Source: Gaeumannomyces sp. JS-464 (lineage: Eukaryota > Ascomycota > Sordariomycetes > Magnaporthales > Magnaporthaceae). From it: a DNA stretch of 64,000 nt. Below the pieces are notes generated by a model. The model saw nothing but the letters and a program-made list of their open reading frames with translations, did no database searches and was not told where the DNA came from. The first letter of the stretch is position 1, and every line of letters starts with the position of its first letter. The stretch lies in contig NGZR01000002.1 of assembly GCA_002197995.1 (NCBI GenBank), forward strand, positions 3,720,001 to 3,784,000, given 5' to 3'. A program made the position numbers and the translations under genes. This document shows, piece by piece, positions 35,233 through 48,740 of this stretch.

Positions 35233-37217
35233 CTAGGACTCGTCGGCCTTGCGCCCCTGGCGAGCCCATTCGCGCAGCACGTTCTTCCTGATCTTGCCGG
35301 TGCTCGTCTTTGGCAGCTCGTGCACGATCTCGACCTCGCGGGGCACCATGAACTTTGAGATGGCGCTCTGGTGCTTGGCCCACTCGATGAGCTCGTCGGG
35401 CCGCAGGGCCGGGGCGGCGGCAGCGTCGGCGTCGGCGGCCGCCCTGCGCGCCTTGACCGTCACGTACGCCTTGGGCCGCTCGCCCCAGCGGGAGTCGGGC
35501 ACGGCGACGACGCCGGCCTCGAGCACGTCCGGGTGCTGGACCAGCATGCTCTCGAGCGCGACCGACGAGATATTTTCGCCGCCTGTTTTGGGGAAGACGT
35601 TTTTTTTTTTTTTTGTTAGCAAAGCGGATGTGGGGAGATTGGGTGGTAGTAGGTGACTTGCCCGAAATGATTATGTCCTTTGCCCGGTCGAGGATCTGGG
35701 CGCTCCCGTCGGGGTGCCAGACGGCCAGGTCGCCAGAGTGCAGGCCGCCCCCGGCGAAAAGCTTGGCGGTGGCCTCGGGGTCCTTGTAGTAGCCCTTTGC
35801 GCAGATGTTGCCAAAGAAGACAATCTCGCCAATCTCCTTGCCGTCCCTCTTGACGTCGACGAGGGCATCAGACGGCTCGACCGACGACTGCGGCTGTTGC
35901 TGCTGCTGTTGCTGCTGCTGCTGGTACAGGTCGTCGTGGTGGCTCTGGTGGAGCGCCTGCTCGTCCTCGGCGGGCGTCTTGACGACGCGGATGGGCAGGC
36001 TGGTCAGGAAGCCGTGGCCCTGGCGCGCCATGAGGCCGTACTTGTCGGCTGGCGGCAGGACGTCCCACGCGGGCATGTGGTAGCCCTTTGTGATGGGGCC
36101 GTACGTCTCGGTCATGCCGTACACGTGGACGGGGCGGAGGTTGAGCCCCGTCATCTGGGCGAACAGGTGCGCCGTCGGCGGGCTGGCGGCGACGGTGACG
36201 CGCACGGGCTGGGCCAGCGGCGGGCCGTCGGCGGCCTCGGGGGCGGCGCACAGCAGCGTGCACACGGTGGGCGCGGCGTTGAAGTGCGTGACCCCCTCGT
36301 CGCGCAGCAGCCGCCAGATGAGCGGGTAGTCGACGCGCCGGAGGCACACGTGGGTACCCCGCACCGCCGTCACGGCCCAGGGAAGGTCCAGCCGACGGCG
36401 TGGAACATGGGCAGCGTCCACAGGTACTTGCAGCGCCGGCCGTCGTGGAAGTTGAGCCCGGACTCGACCACGTTGGCCAGGGTCGCCAGGTACGCGCCGC
36501 GGTGCGTGTAAATGACGCCCTTGGGCTTGGACGTTGTGCCCGACGTGAAGGGGATGGCGATGGTGTCGTCCTCGTCGGCCGGGTGCGGCGACAGCCCGGA
36601 CCAGCCCTTGCCGCCGCCTTGCCGGTCGAGGTCCAGGCCCTCGAGCACGGCGTCGTCGAAGGGCCCGCTGAGCTCGCCCTCGGTCGCGTCCGTGTCGGTG
36701 TCGATTATAAGGTGCACGGCCGGATGCTCGGACCGGAACTGGGCCAGCAGGTCGACAAACTCGGCGTCGGCTACAACGCAGTCGACCTCGGCAAATCCCA
36801 AAATATAAGAAATATCCTCGGGCTTAAGGCGGTAGTTTACGGGCACGATGACGGCGCCGGGCACGGCACCAACGCCAAAGATGGTTTCGAGGAAGGCCGG
36901 CGTGTTGGGCGCCAGGATACCGACACGGCGGTAGCCCTTGGCCAGGAGATAATAGGCCAGGCCGCGTGCCCGATCGGCCAGCTCAGCGTAGGACCGACGC
37001 AGTGTCTTGCCATTGGCGGTGACGTGCACGCCGCCTCGGCATCGGGCTCGATGGAGGCGGCACGCTCGAGGAAGAAGGTTGGTGACAGGGGATGCAGATG
37101 ATGCTGATGCTGTTTTTGTTGCGACAGCTGCTGCGGCTCCGGCTGCTGCTCAGTTGTCTTGTCAACCAGGCCGAGGTGGCCGAGTACGGCCCGCAGCCGC
37201 GACGGAGGCCCTGACAT
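35233..37217 (-). CDS. AMP-forming acyl-CoA ligase (ANL superfamily); two 1-base breaks, GC-AG intron
   Basis: Exons 35662-37217 and 35233-35582 give about 635 residues. The adenylation core shows IPFTSGTTSKPKGVIYTH (P-loop-like A3 motif), VHVYGMTETYGP (A5), LHSGDLAVWHPDG (A7) and PKTSTGKIRKN (A10, catalytic Lys). The enzyme activates a carboxylic acid to an acyl-AMP and then a CoA thioester; a medium- or long-chain fatty acid is likely but the substrate is not certain. No PTS1 is seen at the C-terminus (RKADES). The single intron has a GCAAGT donor, a GC-AG type. Two breaks of one base each lie near 37,031 (after IEPDAEA) and in the CCC near 36378-36380 (HAVGWTFP). A polyglutamine run (YQQQQQQQQQQPQ), unusual for the family, lies in a loop before A7. 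Confidence 0.9.
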
Positions 37218-37853
37218 TTGGGCCAAGGTCTAAAATAAAAGTAATTATTGCCACAGGACGGTGTAGCAATGGAGAAGTCGGGATGGTTCACTGCACGTGG
37301 ACGCAGTAATCCGAAGATTGAAAGGGCCAAGGCTATCAATATTTCTACACCATCTGCAAGAGCCCGGGCTCCCTGGACTGCACACAGAAATCCTCCGTAG
37401 CTCGGCCGGCCCAGAGGAGCCAAGGATTTGAGCCGAGGCCAGCTGAAGTACATAAGCCCCTGAAGCTGCCCGGGCTGGGTGCTGGGGAACTGGCGCCAAG
37501 ACCGGGGACATGGGGAATGCTGGGGTCGGGACCCGCCCCCAACTGCTTGTTACCCCTCTCGGAAGCCGAGGCAACGGTACCATTGAGGTCACTGTGGAGA
37601 TGCCACTGCCCTCGCACCCAGCTTCTTGAAACAAGCCTTTCCATTGTCCACCGCTCAGGGGTGTGCTCCGTCCATCACAACCGGATAACCTCCCAAACCT
37701 TCCACTCCTCCTCCCTACATTTCACAAATATTATGCCCAAGAAATCGTCATCGCATTGTATATATACCCGTGTACTGTGTGCTGTGTGCTGTGTATCATT
37801 CATTGTTGAGCACGGCGAGCAGCCGCAAATGCCTGCCTGGATCAACTCCCAAT
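37218..37853. other. Intergenic region upstream of the acyl-CoA ligase gene
   Basis: About 635 bp hold the promoter of the ligase gene and the 3' flank of the beta-glucosidase gene. No coding motif is seen. A TGTGTACTGTGTGCTGTG microsatellite-like patch lies near 37,770-37,795. Confidence 0.5.
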
Positions 37854-39522
<1,669 letters not shown>

Positions 39523-42500
39523 TGTGTCTGGTGGTGGGGGTGGCTCGATGGTTCAAGCGGCCTTTTTCTTCTTTTCTTCTTCCCTCGTCTCTTTGCTCCC
39601 TTCCCTGTCAGGGCGGCCTGCAGGTCGGCTGGAAGTTGGACACCAAGTAGATGGTCGATAGGGCCGTCCAAACTCGTCCGGTCTTTTTTTTTCTTCTTGT
39701 CTTGTTGTCGCAGCCTGTTCCTTTACAGGCAGGGGCGAGTCTTCTCCAGGGGTGATCCAAGATGGGCCAGGAGCTAGAGAATAGACGACAGGGAAAGGGG
39801 GGTGTGGTGGTGGTGTGTGTGGGCAGTGCGGTGCATGTGGTGACGGACGAGGCAGCCTCGTGGACCCTTTATATGGACGAAGGGAGCTGGTCCCGGGCTG
39901 GCGCGCCCACAGGCCACGCAGCACCTCCCGGAGCACGGCACGGCGGGCATGGGGGCACTGGAGTATAGGCCGGGTCTGCTAGTCGGTTTCAGCCATGTTG
40001 GAATTTGATTGAGGAATTGATCCCCAATTCTCCCGCGTCGGACCGTCGACACCGAGAACAGGCTGGGCAAGAGGTTGGAGTTAGCGGACGTTGGGGTGGA
40101 GCTGCTCTGTGGAAAGGCGGGCCCTTGCTCGAATCGGATGGCCGCAGGGGCAGGGGTGCCACGCCATGCGCTTTGGGCTGCGCTGTGGTTGGGCGAGGCG
40201 TGGGTAACGGCAGCACGCACCGCAAGCCCTCGATCCATGCCACTGCCAGGGAAGCTCCAACGTTCCATCTTTCCCCACCGCGGGGTAGAGCTGGAGCATC
40301 GAAGCTACAGTACCCGAGTGAAGTACCACGAAGTGCGCGAGTACCTGCCGCTGGTACCTTAGCATGCCCCTGCCGGGTCACGCCATGATCCAGTACGTTG
40401 ATCTCTACCCCTCATTCGCCCGAGTACTTTCGCACCTTACTTCCTCCCACGCGCATCCGCAAGGCACGCCGTCCAGGTGACGCCCAGGACATCCACTCGG
40501 CGTATGCCTGACCTAATATTATTGGGCGACCCAAAGAGGAGTGGACTGTGTACGGATACAGCAGCAAAGAAAAACCAAAGAAAGGCACCTCCCCTTCCGT
40601 GTGTCCCAACTTTAACCGTGCAACTGGAATCCTCTTCGCGTCTCGCATTGGCCGAGAGCGCCTCAAGGAGCCGCCGGCTTCCCCTCTGCTACCACCAGAC
40701 ACGGACCAGACTTCTAGAAGGCGAGATCGGAACAGCGACCGAAATCGAAAACCAGATCCGATAGGTGGGATTTCGCGACGGGCGATGGGCCATGGAGGAG
40801 GCTGGGTTCTGGGAATCAGATGTGTCCCGTATCAGGCCTGCCGACCCCCAAGCTAGGGTAATAAAGAAACGTGGGATAAAGGCTAGACGGGACGAGAGGT
40901 TCCTGGAAAATGTTCCCGAGGTAGCATGCTGCCGGCCATGTTGGTATCATGTGCCCCTGTTGATTTTTTCTTTTTATTTTCTTTTTTTTTTTTCTTGTCG
41001 CTGCTCCATCTGCTCACCATAAACCGCGTAAAGGTACCTTTCTCCATTTTTTTTACTCAGCTATCAATCCTGTCTTGTTCGCTATGCCAGTTCCCAGCCG
41101 TCGCACTCTCAAGCCGGGCCGCGACTCCGGACAGACATCAAACCCCTGGCCCAGCTATCTGTTTCGGGGAACACATGACTGGGTCGGCTTGAAATCCGCA
41201 TCGGCCCCATCCAATCGCCTAAACGTCGGCCTTGATTGCTGGGCTCCTACATGGATAGGTGGACGGTTCCCACGCCCCTCCCGTCGCTTATCTTGCCACT
41301 TTCTTCGCCCTTATCCCCTCGGCGCCAAAACGAACAGGAAGGGCGAGCCGCGGTAGCATGGCATGAACATATAGTGCAGGTACATACCTAGGTACCTACC
41401 TATTTTTCTAGCCGCCCCGTCGACGGGCGTCTGTATGCATGTGACTTTGCAATGCGCACATGCCGCGCGTTGTGTACCTACAAATTGACCCAGCTGCCGT
41501 TCGGGAGGTGGACCAGGTTGGGGGCATCTGAGGCAGGCATCTATGTGCCTTGGTAGGTAGGCTCCGGCGAGATCCAACTCGGCCGAATCGCCCAGGTGCT
41601 CGCTCTCACTCACATCTTTCTTGTCTAAGCAAGTGTCCATTTTACCCAGCACCAATCGGGCTGCAACGTGTCTGTGAGCGCCCGTCTCGCCCGCCTGCAT
41701 TTCGTATCTATCTTCCGCCTTTGACGATGGCCAGGCAGGCCTCGGTATCCCTGCCCTCTCTCATGTCGCTAGCCATCGGCCCACCCAGGCTGTTCCTCTT
41801 CATTCATAACAGCGATGTAGGGCCGCCGCGGGACTGAGAAGCCGCAGCCGCTGGCGAGAGAGAGCCTGCCTTAGCCGGGGCTAGCGGCAGATCCCTGAGG
41901 GATCGATGTTTTTCTGTCGGCATCGTATCAGCTCCACGGTTGGGGCGGCCCGGCTTTTTGCCAAAGTCCCCTATAGCGCGCCCCGATATTATGGTAGGGG
42001 CCCCTCACCTCCCAAAGCCTCCCTGCCCGCATGCGAGTGAGGCGAACGGCAAAGCGGAAAGCAGAAGAGATGTGCGCCGGCCCGGAAAGGAACCCGACGC
42101 ACATAGTAGCCATGCACCTACATATGCGCAACTTGCATCACAGTGCCATGATCACCGTGACCCTTATCAGCCGCTTTCCGCAGCCCAGGGGTAAGCATGA
42201 TTTTTTTTCTCTCTCTCTTCCTCTATCTGGATACACACAACAGACAGAGGGTCCCTTCCCTCCCCCACGGGTACACGGATGGCACCCCCTGACCTGCCAT
42301 CCCCCGCCGTCGTATGGAAAGAGGCGGGATCACGGCATCGATCTCCCGCAAGCCTGGCCTCTCCCGAGAAAGCTCCCTGCCTGCTTCTGCTCAACCATCC
42401 AACCCAAGGTGCCATCTGTACGTCGTCTCAGTGACTCAGCCCAGCGTGGGGCAACTTGAAAACCATCTTCTTCCTACTGCCGTCCTGTCCGCCAGGACCG

Positions 42501-43338
42501 GTGCCCAGAAATTTGTACCGCCGTCGCTGCTGTAAAAGAAATCATTTGGTGTTGATGCTGCTTCTTATCATCCATTCGCGGCTGATGGGCCAGAACTCGC
42601 GGCCGCGCGTCAATGGCTTTGGCAGCGCTGCGGCCCAGGTCGGTGACGATCAACTTGCGGACGGTCGAGGGCACGTCGCCAGCCCTTGTCAAGTGAGGAT
42701 CTAGAGGTCATCACTTGGAAATGAACCCAAGAACCGATAGGCTTATGTAAACCCTGTCGGAGGACATGTAAACAACGAAAAATGTGGTGCTGAAGCAGGC
42801 GGCGGTGATGAAGAAAACGAACCACTTTTGCCATGGAGCGGCCCTTGGGAGACGGGAAGGAAGAATGCTAAGCGCAGCTGTCGGCAAGGACACGTCGAGT
42901 AAAATGTAAACAGGCCCTGGATTCGAGTCCCAAAGGACCGACGCCCTGGGGCTTCGCGCTATCACCGGCACTGCCTTGGGAGACACGGAACGCCCAACCT
43001 CGGTGGGTCCGATCACCACCAAGGTTCCTGTCGGTTGTTATGGGCTGGGGTAGACCGGGGAGGTTGCGAACGGCTTTCCTTTGCAGAGACTTGGCGCTCA
43101 TCTTCCAAAAGAGATCCATGGCGGGCAAAGACTGCTGGCCCTCTGTCCTGGCGTGGTATAGGCTCCCAGCCGGCTTCGGGGCTCCCCGGTCCCCGCCCGC
43201 CGCCCGGTTCCGTCGGGCCCGGAGCGCGGTCTAGTCCAGCAGAGGCCGTAGCCGCTTTGATCGGGGGTGAATTCCGGCTAGCTGATATTTTGTGCGTGTT
43301 CGATAAAGCACTCCCTAAGCTCGTGTCAGAAAGAAAAA
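39523..43338. other. Gene-poor stretch between the beta-glucosidase gene and the AsaB-like gene
   Basis: About 3.8 kb with no supported gene on either strand. GC content remains close to genic values, so this is not RIP-mutated. A T-rich run lies near 40,965-40,993 and a TAGGTACC-type microsatellite near 41,388-41,404. One open stretch at 42711-43022 (minus) ends in a hydrophobic segment (PWQKWFVFFITAACFSTTFF) but matches nothing I know. The beta-glucosidase promoter must lie in the left part. Confidence 0.45.
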
Positions 43339-43792
43339 TCAGAACAAGATGTCACGCAAGACCTGCGGTGGCTCTTCTCCATCGGGTAGGGTGAACACCA
43401 GCGCCCGGACCTCGATGCTAGTCCGCTTTGGTTCCGAATCTGACCCGGGAAGCCGGAACGCGGCGTGTGGAGCAACTGAAACAAAGTCAATTATTAGTGG
43501 ACCAGCGCCGTCCAACGTCCAAACAACGTATGACAGGAAGGAGCACATCTCGTACACTTGGCCGGTACGTCGGCTGAATCAAAAATTTTAAGAAGCAGCG
43601 CCTGCTCGCGGGTCATGTTCGAGTTGTAGTACCACTTGAACCCGTGCCTGAACCGGGCAACGTACCCCTCTCCTCGGGAATGGCGCGACCTGATCGACAG
43701 CCGTGAGATCGGCTTCTTTAATGGTTGAACCGTAGCAGACGGCCAGGGGCCAAGACTTGACGTCACCATGCAGCGGCCTCCAGACGCTGTTT
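43339..43792 (-). CDS. AsaB/CmcJ-like (GA4 desaturase-like) oxidoreductase, N-terminus unresolved
   Basis: Two exons are clear: about 43556-43792 and 43339-43475, with an intron at 43476-43555. The family pattern is easy to follow: SVWRPLHGDVKSWPLAVC, then KEADLTAVDQVAPFP, then HGFKWYYNSNMTREQALLLK, IFDSADVPAKFAPHAAFRLP (across the splice) and SIEVRALVF near the C-terminus. This family includes aspergillic-acid-cluster AsaB, CmcJ-like and gibberellin GA4 desaturase proteins. They are usually linked to secondary metabolism, but the reaction cannot be told here. One frame change lies near 43,672-43,680, in a CCCCTCTCCTC stretch. The N-terminal 120-150 residues expected upstream (43,793-44,200) could not be recognised in any frame, so the gene may be truncated or degenerate. 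Confidence 0.68.
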
Positions 43793-44506
43793 GTCGATTA
43801 TGGGGAACGTCAACAAACTGCCAAAAATGTCTAGTACACAGACCATTGTGTACGTTTCCCAACAGCCGGCCAGGCCAGGCCAGGAGATGCACTCCAGCAA
43901 AGACGTTGGTGGACGAGACTCACTTGATGACCCTCCCCCTCCCCGCAGGGGGTGGGCCTGCAGTGCGTCGTCGCCTTTTGATTGGATCTTGATTTTCTCC
44001 AGTACCTCCCAAGCCGTGAGGTCTAGGTCATGTTAGAGAGCGTATTCCTGCTTGCCTTTTGCCCGTACATAATACATACCTACCCACGTGGACCGTGCCG
44101 GCAGGACTCAGGTACCGAGTTGGGTCACTCAGGTTCACCGTGCTCCCAGGTGCCGGGTTGCTGTCACTGCGCCGCAACTATATCGGGCACAGCTCGAAAG
44201 CCCGAGTCCACCAGCGCGTGCCGCGATGGGCAAATCAGATGATGTTTAGGGCGGACGGTGTTCGCATAAGTGATACACAGATAGTAGCGTTCATTCGATC
44301 AACCGAAATCTCACACGAGACAGGGACGTGGGTACCTAATTACCCAGGTAGTCATCCACGAAAACCACCTTGCTTGGCGTCCCACTTGCGTTAGTGCGGG
44401 TTAATAAGCATCGCTGTTGCAACTTAAGCCCACCTCACCCCCGCTTAGTAATGCTTAGGGATTTAATCACCTCCACCACCCTTTTGGGATAAATGCACGG
44501 CAACGT
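43793..44506. other. Transition from genic DNA to the repeat block
   Basis: The N-terminal part of the AsaB-like gene is expected here but not found. From about 44,390 the sequence GTTAGTGCGGGTTAATAAGC begins a stretch with repeat character; a similar TTTAGTGCGGGGC occurs in both LTRs of element 1. The last five bases (44502-44506, AACGT) are the left target duplication of gypsy element 1. I take 44,390 or close to it as the left edge of the host repeat. Confidence 0.45.
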
Positions 44507-44989
44507 TGTTACAATCAGGGGTCTGCTCCTAGGGTAGGGCACCTCGGGGTGGAGAGGACAGTATCGCTAGTGCTGGTTAACAGGGGATCACGTAACTTAA
44601 AAGGAACAATCTGATTGCTTGCCCCAGGGGATGCCTGGGAGCTAACTTAGGTTAACTGATGCCGAAGCCTCAGTTAGAACTACCTAAGACAATAGGAAAT
44701 CCATCCTTTATATACACTTTGTCCTTGCCTCCGTAATTTTTGGATTTATAGTTCTGCCTACAAATCCACAGATCCTTTTGGATCTATCGCTTTGCTTACA
44801 AATTTACAAATCCTTTTGGATCTATCGTTTTGCTTACAAATCTACAAATCCTTTTGGATTTATCGCTTTGCTCACAAATCCACAAATCCTACCCGGGTTA
44901 CGTAACTCCACGTGCTTTAGTGCGGGGCAAGGGCACCATTTGGGCCCTTTTTATCTTACCGTTTTAAGGCTTGCATATTGGTCGTAATA
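44507..44989. repeat. Left LTR of gypsy element 1 (3' LTR in coding sense)
   Basis: This 483-bp repeat contains three full copies of a 38-bp unit (44760-44797, 44798-44835, 44836-44873) based on ACAAATCCACAAATCCTTTT, plus a partial copy. It keeps many CpA and TpG sites lost in the right LTR, so it has been mutated much less. Confidence 0.93.
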
Positions 44990-46589
44990 TTAGGTTTCCC
45001 TTTTTAAGCCAAATCCTTTTGGCTACGTTTTGTCGCCCCGCTTTTTGTTAATGGTAAATGCGTTCTTTTTTTACCATTTCCCATCCCTTTTTTATTTTAA
45101 CAGGATGTTTAGTTGGGTGCGAAAACGTCCTTTTACGAAAAAAACCTTTTAACGTAAAAACCTGCTCGCTTAAATCGTTTTTTCCGCTATTAAAATGCCT
45201 TTTTGCTTTTTTTATTACGAGGTTTTAAAGCGTAAAAAGTGCGAGGCTTTTTTTTTAAAACTTTTCTCGGTGCGTAAAGTGTTTTAATCGGAACCGCACA
45301 AGTTGCGACATTTTAAGTCCTTCGTTCGAGCAATTTCGTTTTATCGGTTTTTAATACTAGCAAATGGAAGCAAAAGTTAAAGCGATAAAAGAAAAGCGCC
45401 GCGTTTTAAATAATAAATTTAAACGCTTGCGAAAGCAAAAGAAAATATGGTTTAAAAAAAAAAAATGCGCGCGATTCGGCGCGGCATCGACGCTATGAAA
45501 GAGTTGGAACGTATCGAGCGGGAGGAGGCCGACTAAAAAGCTTTTCAAATTGCTTTGCAATTTAAGCTTTTTGTAGCTCTTTCCGTTTTTTCCGATTGGC
45601 AAATGCCCGGGGTTAATTTTAATTTAAACCTATTTGCCTTTTTTAACTAAGGTAAATTGTAATTCCTTTTAACAACTTTTTTGGGTTTTATAGCGCATCG
45701 GGTATAGCTTTGGTCTTTTTACCGAGGTTTCGGGTTCGAATTTTAGCACGACCATTTAAAGAAAAGTTTAACGACGTTGGACTTTTTCCTTAAACCTTTT
45801 TCCTTTTGCTAACCTCCTTATAAGCGCTTTTGCCGGTATTTTGTTAAGGTTTTTTTTAGCAATTTACAAGGTTAGTTCTTTTTTCCCACGTGTTTTCCTT
45901 ATAGCCGTACTTTTTCCAGTTAATTAGGTATTTTTTAGGCCTACTTTTTAACTTATGGTTTAAAATTTTTTCGATTTCGTACTTTTGTTTTAGGTTAATT
46001 TCTATTAACTTATCGCTTTTAAAGCCCGGTAATACTAGTTTAAATAGGGAAATATAAAAAACCGGGTGGGATTTTATAATCGGTGGTAATCGGAATTTGT
46101 AATTTACGTTTAAAACCTTTTTTAATTTTTTAAAAGGTTTTAGTTTTTTATGGTTTAGCTTATCGCTCGGTCGTTTTATTTTAATATTGCGTCGAAAAAG
46201 ATAAACGCTATTTCCCTTTTTAAAAATCGGGTTTTCGATTTTTTTTGTTTGCTTAAGTGGTTATACGGTATCGTAGCTTTTTTAGCTTTATTTAAAAATG
46301 TTTATGCAATTTAGTAAGCTCCGTTATTTATATTTCCGTTATTTAGGCATATTTTCCTGCTTTAGGTTTTTTATACGCTATAAGCGTAAACCCGTAGTTC
46401 GCATAAAACGGCGTAGTTTTTATGCTTTTATAAATTAAGCTATTATAAGCGAACTAAGCTATAGGAAATAATTATACCTAATCGTTTTGTTTATAATTAA
46501 CGTAATAACGTAAATACTGCTTTATAGTTTGGTTTATCCGCTTTGTTTATCCATTTATTTAAAAGTGGTAAGCTATAAATAAAAAGTGT

Positions 46590-46790
46590 TCCATTTTTAG
46601 CCTATTTGTAAATCCTTTTTAAAAATTTGCTTATAAATAGCTTATTTTTATCCGTAATTAAGCGGTTCGGCGTGCCGTATTCCGCTATTACGTGTTTAAT
46701 AAAAACGTACGTTAGCTTCGTAACGTCGCTGCTTTTTTATATGGTAAAAACAAAGCGTATTTAGTAAGCTTATTTATTACTACCAATACA
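46590..46790 (-). pseudogene. Integrase core remnant of gypsy element 1
   Basis: On the minus strand the order LTKYALFLPYKK, then an AEYGTPNRLITDK-type stretch, then NRLKMEHFLFIAYH matches the gypsy integrase catalytic core. Stops and frame noise are present. Confidence 0.75.
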
Positions 46791-47335
46791 TTGTTATATT
46801 TTACTTTAGTTAACGGTTTTTTGGATTAGGGGAGTTTAATAACGAAGTTTATAATAACTTTTTGCTATACCTCGCTCGGCGCTAGCAAAGGTTATAAAAG
46901 CCTATAAGGCTTATACTTGCTAGCTTTATTTTTAGCGCAGTTTTCGCAATTTTTTATTACGTTTTATACTTCGGCTCGAGTTTTTGCAAACCTGTAATAT
47001 TGTTATAACCGTTTCCACGTTTTAGTTACGCTTTAATAGCTATATACCAATTGGTTATAAACTTGTTAAATTTTCTTTAAAGTTTAAACTTTTCTTTACT
47101 AAACCGTTTTAGCGAATATCCTTTATATTGGGACTAAAAATCCGTTTAATCCTTCCGTTAAAATTACTTGTATTTTTTTTAAGTATTACGACCTAATGGT
47201 TTAATCGTCGGCTTAAAGCGTTCGCTTAACCGTTTTCCGACCCTTTCCGGTATTTAATCCGGATATCGTAATTTTGCAAAAACTCGCTTTAACGAATTTA
47301 TCGCTTATTTAGGTTTTTGCTTATAGTAAAATGTG

Positions 47336-47771
47336 TTAACGTGGTTTATTAATGTGTGCCACACATCAGCTCGTGCCACACTTTAAAATCTCATATTAAA
47401 CGCGATTTTTAACACCCTTGCTAACTCGGCCAATTTAAGCCCAAATTTAACCATATTTTAACAGGTTATATTTAACGTCGTAGTAAATTTAATTTAATTT
47501 TCTTAGATATTTATCATTGCCCTTTTAAGGTTACTTCGAAACACTGTGTAATATACGGTGTAAAATATGCAATTAACTTTAAAAGGGTAATAATAAAAAT
47601 CTATGAAAATTAAATTATATTTATTACGAAGTTAAATATAACCTGTTAAAAAATGGTTAAATTTGGGCTTAAATTAGCCGAGTTAGCAAAAGTGTCGAAA
47701 ATCGCGTTTAATATAAAATTTCAAAGTGTAGCACGAGCTAATGTGTGGCACACACTGATAAACCACGTTAA
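47336..47771. mobile_element. Palindromic MITE inserted in pol of gypsy element 1
   Basis: A 436-bp near-perfect inverted repeat. The left arm starts ACGTGGTTTATTAATGTGTG and the right arm ends with its reverse complement, CACACTGATAAACCACGT. Pairing continues inward for about 200 bp, leaving a loop of roughly 30-50 bp around 47,545-47,570. It is flanked by TTAA on both sides, either a TTAA target or a TA duplication next to a terminal T/A. There is no coding capacity. It interrupts the region between the RT/RNase H and integrase remnants. It keeps more CpA/TpG than the surrounding pol sequence, so it may have landed late or been too short for RIP. Confidence 0.88.
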
Positions 47772-48399
47772 GTTTTTATAATTCGTATATATTATAACCT
47801 AATGCTTTGTTTTATTAAAGTATAGCCGCCACTTTTTAAATGCTCGAATTATCGTTAAAAGTTTTTTATCGTAAATTTAATAGTTTAATTTAAATTTATT
47901 TAACTTTTGCGAAAAAAAAACGCGCAAAAATGCAATTGTTTTTAATCGTTTCGTTATTCGAATTAGCCGCCGATCGCGTAATTTAACGCGTTAGTTTTAA
48001 CTTTAAAAGGTTTTTTTAGGTTTGGAAGTATTAATATTGGTTTTTTTAACACGGCGTTTCGTAATTGCTTAAAAGCTTGCTATTTTCATTTTTTTAATAA
48101 AATTGGTGGTTATTTTTGGTAAAGTTCGTAAATAGTATAGCGATTTTGTTATAATTACGGATAAACCGTTTATAAAAGTTTAAAATTTTTAAAAACCCTT
48201 ATATTTCCGTAATGTTTTTAAATATAAGCCACTTTTTAACTTTTTCGATTTTTTTAGGATTTATGCAAATTTATCCCGGTGTAATTACAAATTTTAAAAA
48301 AACGACTTTTTGCGAATGCCATTCGCACTTTTTTAATTTAACGAGGAGTTTTACGCTAAATAGTTTTTAAAGCATTTCGTATACGTATTGCTTATGCTT

Positions 48400-48740
48400 T
48401 TTTATTATTTTCGAAAAGATTAAAATATCGTTCAAATACGCGAAAATAAAAATGTCGAAATATTTGTGTAATACATGGTTAATTATTTTTTAAAACGTGG
48501 CTAATACGTTAGTAAACCCGAAAGTTATTACTAAAAATTCGTAGCATTTAAGCTTTATTTTAAAAGCCGTAAACCACTTATAGCCTTTTTTAATTTGTAT
48601 TAAATTATAAGTTTTTTGTAAGTTTAAAGCCGTAAAACATTAAGCTTTGCCGAGCTTATCGCGCAACTCGTCGATAAAAAGCAAAAAATACCGATTTTTA
48701 ATCGTAGTTTTATTTAACGGTCGGTAATCGATGCATATTC
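48400..48740 (-). pseudogene. Reverse transcriptase remnant of gypsy element 1
   Basis: On the minus strand I see, in order, an IDYR-type start, [51 protein letters not shown] and AYLNDILIFSK. The last is the RT active-site box YLDD with one Asp changed to Asn, the change expected from a G-to-A RIP mutation. Stops interrupt it. Confidence 0.85.

Noticed and set aside
35714..36511. Long open frame on the plus strand (265 codons)
   Set aside because: It is antisense to the acyl-CoA ligase gene, rich in Ala/Arg/Gly/Leu, and a by-product of high GC content.
42915..42935. GGATTCGAGTCCC, tRNA T-loop-like
   Set aside because: No acceptor or D stem at the right spacing on either strand.
42711..43022. 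Minus-strand open stretch with a hydrophobic C-terminal segment
   Set aside because: No family recognised, no splice partners and no conserved start. The evidence is too thin for a gene.
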